Shown here: in pieces, positions 35,750-44,945 of the stretch
How the letters are laid out: the number at the start of each line of letters is the position of its first letter
How positions within the stretch are numbered: the stretch's first letter is position 1
NCBI RefSeq assembly: GCF_047663525.1
Contig: NC_092587.1
Coordinates: 195,297,501 to 195,361,500 of the forward strand
DNA length: 64,000 nt
Origin: Anas platyrhynchos
Taxonomy: Eukaryota; Chordata; Aves; Anseriformes; Anatidae
Reading direction: 5' to 3'
Program-made: the position numbers and the translations under genes
Notes under the pieces: model-generated
Seen by the model: the letters and a program-made list of their open reading frames with translations, nothing else
Databases searched by the model: none
Told to the model about the DNA's origin: nothing

Positions 35750-36130
35750 GTGGTGTTTGGTCAGTTTCCCAAGCATCGGGGAGGGGGGAACAGCCTGCTC
35801 CACCAGGGGCCTCTCCAGCGGCCGCAGGGGGGCTTCGGCTCCAGCGCCTGGAGCGCCTCCTCCCCCTCCTTCTGCACTGACTTTGGAGTCTGCGGGGGGG
35901 TTTCTCGCTCTCCCAACTGCTGTTGAGCAGCAGGCTTTTGTTTGTTTCTTTGTTTGTTTTCGTGGCTGTGCTCTCACAGAGGCACGGACTGTATTGCTTA
36001 TGGCTTGGCTCTGGGCGGCAGTGGGCCCCTTTGGGGCCAGATGAAATTGTCCCTTACCTGCCACGGGGAGGCTTCTGGGTTTTTCTCACGGGGGCTGCCA
36101 CTGCAGTTTCCCACGCCCCCCACTCACAGC
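35750..36130 (+). other. GC-rich proline/alanine-coding insert-like segment inside the element
   Basis: About 380 bp of much higher G+C than the rest of the provirus lie between the nucleocapsid and protease remnants. It reads as proline/alanine/glycine-rich sequence and includes a pyrimidine tract ending CTCACAG near 35980. I recognise no retroviral domain in it. It may be captured host DNA or a divergent lineage-specific part. Confidence 0.45.
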
Positions 36131-36149
36131 CCCCGAACCTTGCCATCAA

Positions 36150-37745
36150 ACCCAATACACTGGGGAACAGCTAGGTCATTACTGACTTGTAAAGTATCAG
36201 GGATTAAATTAACTAATGAAACCCTAAAAAGTGATGGGGGCAGAAGGGGCTGGAATAACAGTGCCACTTTTGGGGGATACCAACCTGAGACCAGGGGATA
36301 AAATGATCACTGGGTAATTATTGTATGTACCCAAGGCAGGGACTAACTTGTTGAGAAGGGATTTAATGATTAAATTGGGCATTCAAATAGTAAATTGTTA
36401 GACTGGAATAACAGTGTTATTAATGGAGTGCTCTCAGGCCCTGAGAGCAAACATACATGTATATTCACCTCTGACTGGAAAGACCCTGAAATGGGGGCGG
36501 AAGCAACAATATAGGTGGACAATTTTACCCCGAGGGTTTACTGGGCCACCTATCTATTTGGTTAAGTTCTAAAAAAAAGATTTTGGAGCAATTACAACCT
36601 CCCAAGGGGGTATTAATGTTAACGAATATATGGATCGTTTTCTATTGTCAGGACAGGAGAAAAGAGTTGTGAAGAAAGCTACTAACAAGCTATTCAACTT
36701 TCTGGGAAACCAGGGCTTGGGAGTATTAAAAAAAAATAAATTACAATACGGAGAAAGAGAAGTCAGGTATTTAAGGCATCTAATGTCTGAAGGAAAACAA
36801 AGAATAAATGCAGAGAGGATTCAGGGAATTGTTGAAAATTAAGAAAGAACTAAAAAGTTTTAAAAGAAAGATTTTTTTTAAGAAATCAGGAGCCATGAAG
36901 TCTGAAGGAAAATGGATACTCCCTGATGGGAGAGAAATGCTGAATAAAGTGATAATGAGGCAAATATTAACTGTTTTACATCAAAAGAGTCATTGGGAGG
37001 TGCAAGCAATGTGTGATGTTGTGCTAAGAAAGTATGTCTGTGTAGGAATATACACTTTAGGGAAGCACATATGTAGAGGATGTACCATATGTCAAAAGGT
37101 AAATAAAAAGGTCTTCTGTAACCCATCTAGAGGGGGACGGGAGCCAGGGGTTTGACCTTTCCAAAGTATACAGGTAAACTTTACTGAGTTACTTGTTTGT
37201 CCTAATTGACCACGTGACTGGATGGGTGTAAAGCTTTACTGCAAGGGTTAAAGCAGGCCTTAGAGATTGAGTGGGATTTTCACAGCCCCTGGCACCCCTC
37301 CTCTTCTGGGAAGGTGGAGCGAATGAATCAGACATTAAAGAAGCAATTAACTAAACTAGTGTTAGAAACCCAACTTCCTTGGGTAAAATGCTTACTCCTA
37401 CAGGTTTAAACAGCACCAAGAAAGGATATAGGAATTTCACCATATGAGATGCTGTTCAGATTGCCCTATCTGGGCAGAAGGGATGAGATACCACAATTCA
37501 AAACAAGAGAGTTTTCTTAAGAACTGTATTCTGGGTTTGTCCTCTTCTTTGTCATTTCTCAGGACCTGTGGGTTGTTGGCTCAAACCCCACCTTTGGAAT
37601 TCCCCATTCACCACCATCACCCAGGAAACCGGGTCCTGATTCGGACCTGGAAAGAGTCAACTCCGGCCTGAATGGGAAGGACAATTACTAACCACTGAAA
37701 CAGCCGTAAGAACTGCGGAAAAGGTTGGACTCACTATACTCGAGT
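36150..37745 (+). pseudogene. pol remnants (protease, reverse transcriptase, integrase)
   Basis: Only parts of pol remain, in several frames. A protease C-terminal piece (RRDLMIKLGIQI, near 36355) is followed by RT pieces: 'GRKQQYRWTILPRGF' near 36500 and a thumb-like 'NFLGNQGLGVLKK' near 36700. Integrase shows the HHCC region (LHQKSHW ... CRGCTICQK, near 36975-37095) and 'SSSGKVERMNQTLKKQLTKL' near 37300. The 3' end has 'LLTTETAVRTAEKGWTHYTRVK', a typical gammaretroviral pol terminus. The gene is broken in many places. Confidence 0.88.
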
Positions 37746-38062
37746 GAAGGCATCCGTCGACGCTAGTACCTGGGAAGCTGTTCCTACGAAAGACTTGTTG
37801 GAAGTTGAAATTGAAGAGAAAAATCTCATAGTGGACTCTGAGCAGGATAAGAGCTTACAATTGTAAACTAACCTTTTATTTTCACAGGTAACTAACGACT
37901 GTGACTTGTGATTGAGAGAAAGAACAGACCTATAGCGAATTGCAGTGCTCCCAAGGGGGGGTTGTTATAGTAGTAGTGTACATCTTATTTTTTTTTTGTA
38001 TCGATAATTATTTGGAAACCTAAGGTTTAAAAATAATGACAGGGAAAAATTGATTACTAATT

Positions 38063-39660
38063 TTGTTTTTAGTGATTCTAGGCCTCAGAGAAGGCCTTGG
38101 TCAATTGGCAACTTGCAAAAGGCATGACCAGATAATAGCAAAAACGGGATACCCCATCAAAATATGGGTGACTGTGACAGAGGGTTATGTACCACATTCT
38201 GTCACGTTTGATGTTTGTGAGGTGTTAGCTTGTGGAGATTTAAATGCCCAACGACAATTGAGCAGAGAGAACAAATAACTGGGAGAGACCCAACAGCCAG
38301 ATTGAGAATAGCTGTATGGAAACAATCCTCTATTGCCATCAGAGAAAGGGAGAAACTCAAGGAGAAAACAGGAGAGAAAACAGGAAGCCCTCTGAAATGT
38401 GTCAGTTCAAACAAGGTATGGGGATGTGAATGCCTGGATAGAATGGGTCAAATATACCGTCCAGAGTCTCAACCGTAGCTATTGCTATGCTTGTGCCTCG
38501 GGATGACCGATTGCCCAGATAGTGCCCTTCCCATGGGGGTGGACCAAAGACTCCCAAGGGATGCGATGTATGATTGCATTGTACCAAGAAAAGACTGCCT
38601 GGGGAAATGAGGCCTGTAAGTCTCTCTTTGCTGTTCCTTGCATGATAACAATATCGCGGTTCCCCCTGCATTCTCTACAGCTATAGGTAACCATACAGCT
38701 TGCCTCTCACGGCAGGGTGTGAGTGCTACCTGGCATCTGGGAGAATTTGCCTTGTGCTACCAAGGACTTGATGGGAAACTGCTCAAGACTAGAGATCCCC
38801 AGGGCAGATCTCTGGTGGTACGGTGGAGGGAAGATCTTACAGTCCACCCTACCATCTAATTGGGAAGGCACTTGCGCACTTGTTCAATTAGCTATACCCT
38901 TCACCCTGGCATTTGAAAAAGAAACATCACAAATACCCAGAAGTAAAAGAGGCTTAGGAATATCATTTGATGATAGAGTATATATAGATTCTATTGGGGT
39001 ACCTAGAGGAGTTCCAGATGAACATAAAGCCAGAAATCAAATTGCTGCAGGGTTTGAGTCACTGTTCTGGTGGGTAACAATCAATAAAAATGTGGATTGG
39101 ATTAATTATTTCTATTATAATCAGCAGAGATTCATCAATTATACCAAGGATGCGATGAGAGGAATCGCTGAACAACTAGATGCCATCAGCAAAATGGCTT
39201 GGGAAAACAGGATAGCATTAGATATGATGCTCGCAGAGGAAGTAGGTGTGTTTGTGTGTGTAATACTGAGCAACCATTGTTGCACTCTTATACCCAACAA
39301 TAGTGTCCCAGATGGCTCGGTAACAAGAGCATTGCAAGGGCTTACCACCCTTGCCAGTGAATTGGCAGAAAAAAAAAAATAATAAAATAAAATAAAATAA
39401 AATAGGCATATTTGCAACATTGGTCGTAGTTGTAGGAGTTTTGACAGCCATTGGTTGCTGCATTATCCCCTGTGTAAGAGGACTAGTACAGTGGTTAACT
39501 GAAACCGCACTATTGAAACAAATGACCATGGAGCTACCACCTTACTCAGATAAGGAGATAATGAGGAGATGGAAAGCAAAGAAGAAGAAGTCTATCACAT
39601 TGCACCTTAGAGAAAGGTTTTGCAAAAATCAACAGTTTATAAAAAAAAAGAAAAGGGGGG
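38063..39660 (+). pseudogene. env remnant, gamma-type transmembrane subunit
   Basis: A hydrophobic leader is readable at 38063. Surface-subunit sequence is degraded. The TM part is the best preserved stretch: a furin-type RSKR site near 38940, heptad-rich ectodomain, an immunosuppressive-domain-like segment (RIALDMMLAEE) near 39215, and a CX6CC motif (CVILSNHCC) near 39258. A membrane span (VVVVGVLTAIGCCIIP) at about 39423-39470 is followed by a tail. The CX6CC marks the covalent gamma type. The wording recalls percomORF/syncytin-Mab1/HEMO-like envelopes (from memory). The gene is broken as a whole. Confidence 0.85.
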
Positions 39661-39663
39661 AAT
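39641..39663 (+). other. Polypurine tract
   Basis: An A-rich then G6 purine run (aaaagaaaaggggggaa) directly precedes the 3' LTR, the normal plus-strand primer of retroviruses. Confidence 0.92.
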
Positions 39664-40140
39664 TGTGGGAATAGAAATGTTGTTTTTGCAGAGTTACATT
39701 GTTTAGAAGGAGGGAATGTGGTACTGAGATATGCTTACAGTGATAAGAAAGTTTAGCAGGCGACCTAGTAAAATGCAGACAACCAGTCTCCTTAGGACAA
39801 TTAGGTGAAAATCACGGTGTCAAGTCAAGTCAGATAAGTGAAGAAACATTACCACTTCAAGCACTAAAAATGTCAAAAGAAATTTGAAATTTAACAGGCC
39901 AGCAACTGAAGACTATGCATTGTTTGTGAAGCATCAGATAGATTGTGAACCTGGATTACCCACTCAGTGGGGAAACAGGGGAGGGTCCTGCCATCAAAAG
40001 GTATATAAACTGTGTTTTGGAACTAGTAGATGCGCTCTCTCCTGCTTGTGGGGCGCCCGCCATTGCAATCGCGAATAAATTACTACTTCACTGAGATCCT
40101 CGCCTGAGCCTAAGTTATTGGCTACAGAGTGTTTCTCACA
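39664..40140 (+). repeat. 3' long terminal repeat
   Basis: 477 bp, identical by eye to the 5' copy (offset 6668). The TATA box is at 40002-40008 and AATAAA at 40074-40079. It ends directly at the border of the MAML2 CpG island and has the same orientation as MAML2. Confidence 0.96.
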
Positions 40141-40144
40141 CCTC
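40141..40144 (+). repeat. Target-site duplication, right copy (CCTC)
   Basis: This matches the four bases at 32992-32995 before the 5' LTR. Confidence 0.8.
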
Positions 40145-41664
40145 CCCAAACCTTCCCTTACACCCCCCCTTTCCCCTTCCTAGCGCAAACCACCCTCTCC
40201 CAGCACCCAGATCTCCCCCCCCCAAAGCCGGCTGCCCACCTCCCACCCCTTCCCCACCTCGGGCTGAGGTCGGCGGGGCGACATTTCCCTCTCCTTCCCC
40301 GCCTGCCTCCCTCCCCTGCGCGGCCGCTGGGAGGCTCCGGCGCTCGGCCCGGCCGCTCGGTGCCACCCGCCCCCCGCCCCCGCAGCGCCCCGCACCGCGG
40401 CCCCGCACGCACCGCGGGCCACGGGCAGCGCCGGCAGCTCCGGCAGCCGGAGGCGAGCGGAGAGAGACAGCGAGCGGGCGGCACCCACCGCCAAACCCAA
40501 CACCCCCCCCCCCCCCCCTCAGCCGGGGATGGAATATACAAAAAAAAACACAAAGGAAAAGTGGCCGGAGCGTGCCGGGGGCAAAATGCTGGAAGTTTGT
40601 AAGTGCAACTCGCCGTTCGTGATCGCCGTTTGAAGGGTTGGTTGGTGGTTCTTTATTTTTTTATTATTATTATTATTATATTTTTTTTCCGTGCTTTTCT
40701 TGAAACTGTACTTGAAACTATTCGCTCGCCGGGAGCCGAAGGGAAAGTATGCGAGAGGAGTTCTCTGCCTCGGGTTGGCGGCTCGCTGCTTTATTGCTAA
40801 GAGGGGGGGAAACGAGCGCTGAAAGCAAGACGGATTTTACCCAGCGGCTGGATTAAGCGGAGGCGAGGCGTGCTCTGGCAGCCCCGCTGCCTGACATTGT
40901 TCCCGAGCTGGGCTCCGTCCCCCCGGCTCCCGGAGCTGCCCCCGGGCTGCAGCCCCTCGGATCCCGCACCCAGAGCCAGGAGCGGCCGGCGCGGAGCGAG
41001 CAGGAGAACGGATCCCGCACAAAGACCAAAGTAACCCCAGCCTCTCCTCCTCCTCCTCCTCCTCTCCCGGCTATTTGCACATCCACGGAGGACTTTATAC
41101 AAATACCAACAACGAGCCAACGAGCCACCCGCTCCACCGGCCGCGGAGAAGATTTGGGAGGGGGGTGGCTGGGGAGGGGGGGGGGGGGGTCGGCTCCGTG
41201 CCGCTGAGCCCCGCGACCCCTTTTCCCCTACCTGAATCTCCCCCTGAAGGAGCGACCCCCCCCCCCCGGCCCCCGGAATGAAATAAAACCAATAAACCTG
41301 CCAAGCCCCACTCCTTCCCCAGGGGGATCTCCTTTCGCCCGGGGATCCCTTTTGGAGGCAGCGGGTTAATTTTTTAATTTTTTTTTCCCCTCTCCCGCCT
41401 GCCCCCCCCACCCCCCCATAGACCCCCATCCCTCCCTTTTCACCCCCGACCCCCTCGGCCGATGGTGGCCCGTCCCTAGCACCCCCCCCCTCCCCTGATT
41501 TTCCCCTTTTTTTTTTTTTTTTTTTTTTTTTCTCCCCCAAAAAACCCACCCCCGGTTCGAGGGGGGGACGGGGCGGCGGGGGGGTCTCTCGGCCCCCCTT
41601 GGCGGTGTGGGGTCGCGGGGCCTCCCCCCCTGCCTTCCCCGCTCCATGCGGCGCTGAGGCGGCG
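40145..41664 (+). promoter_or_regulatory. MAML2: MAML2 CpG-island promoter and 5' untranslated region
   Basis: Dense CpG and G+C sequence runs from the LTR border into coding exon 1. It contains extreme homopolymers: a C-run near 40502-40518, a G-run near 41177-41190, C-runs near 41255-41268 and 41482-41490, and T25 at 41507-41531. An AT-rich gap with (ATT)n lies near 40650-40690. No TATA box is evident. Long open frames on both strands are composition artefacts. The exact transcription start cannot be placed. Confidence 0.8.
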
Positions 41665-42123
41665 ATGGGCGACACGGCTCCCCCCCAAGCCCAAGCCGCG
41701 GGGCTGGGGGCCGGGCTGCTGGGGGGCGGCGGGGGCGGCCCGGCGGCCCCCCGGGTCCACAGCGCCATCGTGGAGCGGCTGCGGGCCCGCATCGCCGTGT
41801 GCCGCCAGCACCACCTCAGCTGCGAAGGGCGCTACGAGCGGGGCCGCGCCGAGAGCTCCGACCGCGAGCGGGAGAGCACCTTGCAGCTCCTCCACCTCGT
41901 GCAGCAAGGGCAGGGGGCCCGCAAGGCCGCCAAGCACCCTAAGGCGGCCGCAGGAGGAGGAGGAGGAGGAGGAGGAGGAGGAGGAGGAGGAGGAGGAGCG
42001 GCCGCCCCGTCCTCCGCCGCCGCCGCCGCCGCGCCCCCCGACTACCACCAGCACCTCCTCAGCAACGGCGGCGCCAACGGGGAGCAGGCGGCGGGGGAGC
42101 AGCGAGCATCGGCCCTGCTGGCG
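41665..42123 (+). CDS. MAML2: MAML2 coding exon 1 (mastermind-like 2, N-terminus)
   Basis: The exon encodes 153 residues starting MGDTAPPQAQA, as in human MAML2. The MamL-1 domain lies at about residues 30-86 (RVHSAIVERLRARIAVCRQH ... SSDRERESTLQLL) and is almost identical to human. This helix binds the composite surface of Notch intracellular domain and CSL/RBPJ in the nucleus; the rest of the protein, encoded outside the window, recruits p300/CBP. A run of 15 glycines (97-111) replaces a Thr/Ala/Pro-rich stretch in human. The donor GCG|GTGAGT at 42124 follows 'QRASALLA', matching human 'QRNSALIAL'. An in-frame upstream ATG (41599) is less likely because homology begins at 41665. Confidence 0.97.
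41953..41997 (+). repeat. MAML2: (GGA)15 trinucleotide repeat coding polyglycine
   Basis: Fifteen uninterrupted GGA codons lie in MAML2 exon 1. Pure codon repeats are prone to length change, so this is a candidate coding polymorphism. Confidence 0.95.
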
Positions 42124-42132
42124 GTGAGTCAC

Positions 42133-42147
42133 GGCGCCCCCTGACGG
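42133..42147 (-). promoter_or_regulatory. CTCF-like motif just after MAML2 exon 1
   Basis: GGCGCCCCCTGACGG reads CCGTCAGGGGGCGCC on the minus strand, close to the CTCF core. It is 10 bp past the exon 1 donor and points toward the plus-oriented motif at 10415. Confidence 0.45.
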
Positions 42148-42247
42148 GCGGAGGGGGGCGGCATGGGGGCAGCCCCGGCCCTGAGGCGGGGAGGGGTGGG
42201 GGTGGTGGGAGAGGGGTGGGGGTGGGGGTGTGCTTCGTGTGTGCTCG

Positions 42248-42540
42248 GTGCTGGGGTGGTGACACCCCCAGGAGTGTCCTGGTGATGTCCTGCCGCGAGG
42301 GGACACGCCAGGTGTGGTTCAAGTCCCTCGTCGCCACGGTGGTGACAGCCCTCGTGGTGTCCCACCTGGCGGTGACACCCCAGGTGTGGGTCACAGGCGC
42401 TAAAGTTCCTCATGTGTCCTTTTCAGTGGGGTAGTGACACCCCTGGAAAAGTCTCCTGAGTGCCCTCATGATGTCCCGCCAGGAGGTGACACCCCGGGTG
42501 CCACCATGGTGGTGACGCCCCTGGTGCCTGGAAGGGTTCT
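42248..42540. repeat. Degenerate minisatellite
   Basis: Imperfect GC-rich units built on 'GGTGGTGACACCCC(A/T)GG' and 'TGATGTCCYGCC' recur about five times, with variable spacing of roughly 30-70 bp. They lie immediately inside MAML2 intron 1. Divergence between units suggests an old array. Confidence 0.7.
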
Positions 42541-43047
42541 GGGGGCTTCAAGCTGCCTCGGCGTGTCCCCGAGCAGCGGTGTAAGGTGGCGTTAAACTGC
42601 AGCTCACGCTCAGAGCCGTGCCCACGGCTTCACACCTCAGGCGTTGCGCTCTCGTTTTGTGCCTCCTGTGCTGCAGGTGGGCAGGCAGTGGTGAGCACCG
42701 CGTGCAGGTGCCCCTGGCAGAGCTTTATGATCCCTGAGGTGGACAAGTGCTTGTGAAAGCAGAGCTCCTGAAGCTCCGTCTCACACCCGTGAGCCCCACT
42801 GGCGAGGGCTGGTTCATTACTGTCATTCATAGTGTTTCCAAGGAAGAAATTAAAAGGGTTTTTCACACCCTGTGGACGACACGTTGACCTTTTCCAAGTG
42901 GAAGCTGCTCTGGAGGTGGCTGGGAGGCAGAGCCTTGCCTCCTGTTACTTCATGACAAGCCGCTCGTGTACCAGGCTTTCTGCCTTTCCCTCCAGTGTCC
43001 CTCCAGCATGTGCTCCCAGCACACACACAAAACATTACGAGGAGCGA

Positions 43048-43062
43048 CTGCCCCCTGATAGG
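43048..43062 (-). promoter_or_regulatory. CTCF-like motif in MAML2 intron 1
   Basis: CTGCCCCCTGATAGG reads CCTATCAGGGGGCAG on the minus strand, matching most of the CTCF core (the CA dinucleotide is TA). It has the same orientation as the motif at 42133. Confidence 0.4.
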
Positions 43063-44072
43063 CCCGTGGCTGCTGTTTGAGCAGCCCAAAATAGACTGCT
43101 CCCTCCCTTCCCGACAGAAACCTGTCCTTCTCACTGCTTGGTGTATTCTAAAACGGGACCCTGCTGGTTATTTTCTCCCCTCTCAGCCCTCCCGGCGCTG
43201 GGGGCTGTGGCTCCGTTTGGGAGGGCGGCGATGTGAGGGGCTAACCTGATGACAGTGGGGTGCTTTGGCCTGAGTCAATGCTCAGGGCAAATCTCCCATC
43301 GCAATCAAGAAAGCCATTATCTTATTTTTCCAGTGTGTACTAATGAAACGCTTCGTGATTGTCTCGAGGAAAAAAGAAAAAAAAAGGTTTTGCATAATAA
43401 CATACATCCCAGCAAACTCTGCTTTCTGAAGTCAGGGAACAGGCCCGTGTGCTTTTTTTTTTTGTTTTGTTTTGTTTTGGTTCTTTACTAGTTGTTACTA
43501 TTATTATGAAATAGCTGGAGGCAGCTGTTCGAAACGGCTAAACGAAACAACTCCAATGAAAATACCGAAAGGTTTTCATCTTTGCAGTGCAGAGAGGTTG
43601 TCCTTGTTTCGCTCGAGATCCTAAACCCGCTCTTTGCTGGACACTGCCCCCGTTCCACCTTGCATGCTGCCTCACCTCCCCGACAGCTCCAAACGCGAGT
43701 GCATTTGGGCGAGGGCATCCCCCTCTCTGACAAAGTCCCCCTCATTTTTTGCATGCTCACGCTCAGCAGTCCTGCTGACAAGGTACGTGACTTCACCAAA
43801 CGTGACATCTGGGGCCCCAGACCGCGTTTTGACACCGAAGAGGCGCTGGCTCATGAGGCAGCGCTGCTGTAATGGTATCGCTGCACATCGCTGATCCTCC
43901 CACTCTGTGCTCGGCACAGGCATGCTGCATTCGTTGCTTCGGTAGGGCTGCCTAATTAAGGAACAGAGAAAGGCATCGGTCCCAAGTCACGTCTCTGCGT
44001 GATGGAGGCGCATGTTCCCCTTACCGAGCACCCCTTAGGACATCGTTGCATGTGCTGAAAAGGCAAAGGAAA

Positions 44073-44945
44073 TCACACCGTGTCTGAGTGGGGTGAATTG
44101 GAGTGGCTGAGGATCAGGCAGCAGGTAGCCCAGCGGTGTGCTCCTCTTCTTGAAAATTCAGAGGGCGGTGATGGGCCAGGATAATGACAGGGTCTTGCTT
44201 TGTCCTGGCCATAGGCAGAGGAGGAATTTGCTCTGCCCGTTATCCCAAGACAGAGGAAGGATGAGGCAGAGTAAGTTGCCCTGTGCACTATAAATGGACA
44301 GGGAAGAGCCATCTCTAAGGCAGCAGAATCCATCCTCTGGGGGTGTTCCCCAAGGGGAAATCCATCAGAAGACTTGCTTGCGCCAGTGGTTATTGCTCTA
44401 ATTTCAGCCTTTTTGCTCGGAGCAGATGGCAGATCGGAGGTGCGTGGGGTCCTGGAACATAGCGGTTCTGAGCATCGGTCGTGGGAGGTACAGCTCTGGC
44501 ACGAGGAGGCACAAGACGAGAGCGTTTGTGCGAGTCTCACACTGAAGATGTGAGATTTGACACCTCTCTGACTCCACGGGGGGACTGCAAAGCTCCACCT
44601 GCCTTGCTGTAGCTCCACCAGTTTAAAAAGAGCTCCACACACAGACAAGCGTGAAGGCAGCCCTGGCTCTCTCCGGGGAGTTCTGGCTATCAGGGCGCTC
44701 TTTGTTCTGCAGAATCCAAGACTGTCCCCACGCTTCCTCTGCTGAAAATAGCTGGGTTGTTTCCTTCGCTCTGCAGATCCCACTGCTCCTGTTAGGAGCG
44801 CGCCGGCCACGTTCAATGGCACGGGATGGGTCGTTTGCTCGGTTGGACTCCAGAGTAAATATTTGAGACTCGATAACATTTGAAACAGCCTTCGCTTGAA
44901 CATATCAAAGGGTCTGAAGTGATAATCTGATGCTGTTGATACCAT
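44073..44945 (-). other. 290-codon antisense open frame of unknown nature
   Basis: A methionine-to-stop frame on the minus strand within MAML2 intron 1 lies outside any CpG island. The predicted protein is serine- and arginine-rich with scattered cysteines and has no signal peptide, membrane span or domain that I recognise. The length is more than expected by chance for this base composition but not decisive. It may be chance, part of an unrecognised old repeat, or an antisense transcript. Confidence 0.2.

Larger units (their letters stand above)
32996..40140 (+). mobile_element. Gammaretrovirus-like endogenous retrovirus, defective, recently inserted
   Basis: A 7145-bp proviral fossil in LTR - primer-binding site - leader - gag - pol - env - polypurine tract - LTR order. 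The two 477-bp LTRs start TGTGGG, end CTCACA and appear identical by eye. A CCTC duplication flanks them. Family evidence: tRNA-Pro primer site, capsid wording like gammaretroviral Gag, a single CCHC knuckle, IN with the 'SGKVERMNQTLK' motif, and a TM subunit with CX6CC. The coding regions are broken in many places (I estimate more than twenty) and pol survives only in parts. Identical LTRs imply an insertion age of perhaps under a million or so years, unless gene conversion has homogenised them. Confidence 0.95.

Noticed and set aside
41599-41664. Upstream in-frame ATG as the MAML2 start
   Set aside because: The added 22 residues have no counterpart in known MAML2, whose N-terminus MGDTAPP begins exactly at 41665.
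40797-42306. Minus-strand open frames of 276-331 codons over the MAML2 island and exon 1
   Set aside because: They are shadows of the CpG island and the GGA/GCC repeats of MAML2 exon 1; the plus strand carries the conserved MAML2 coding sequence.
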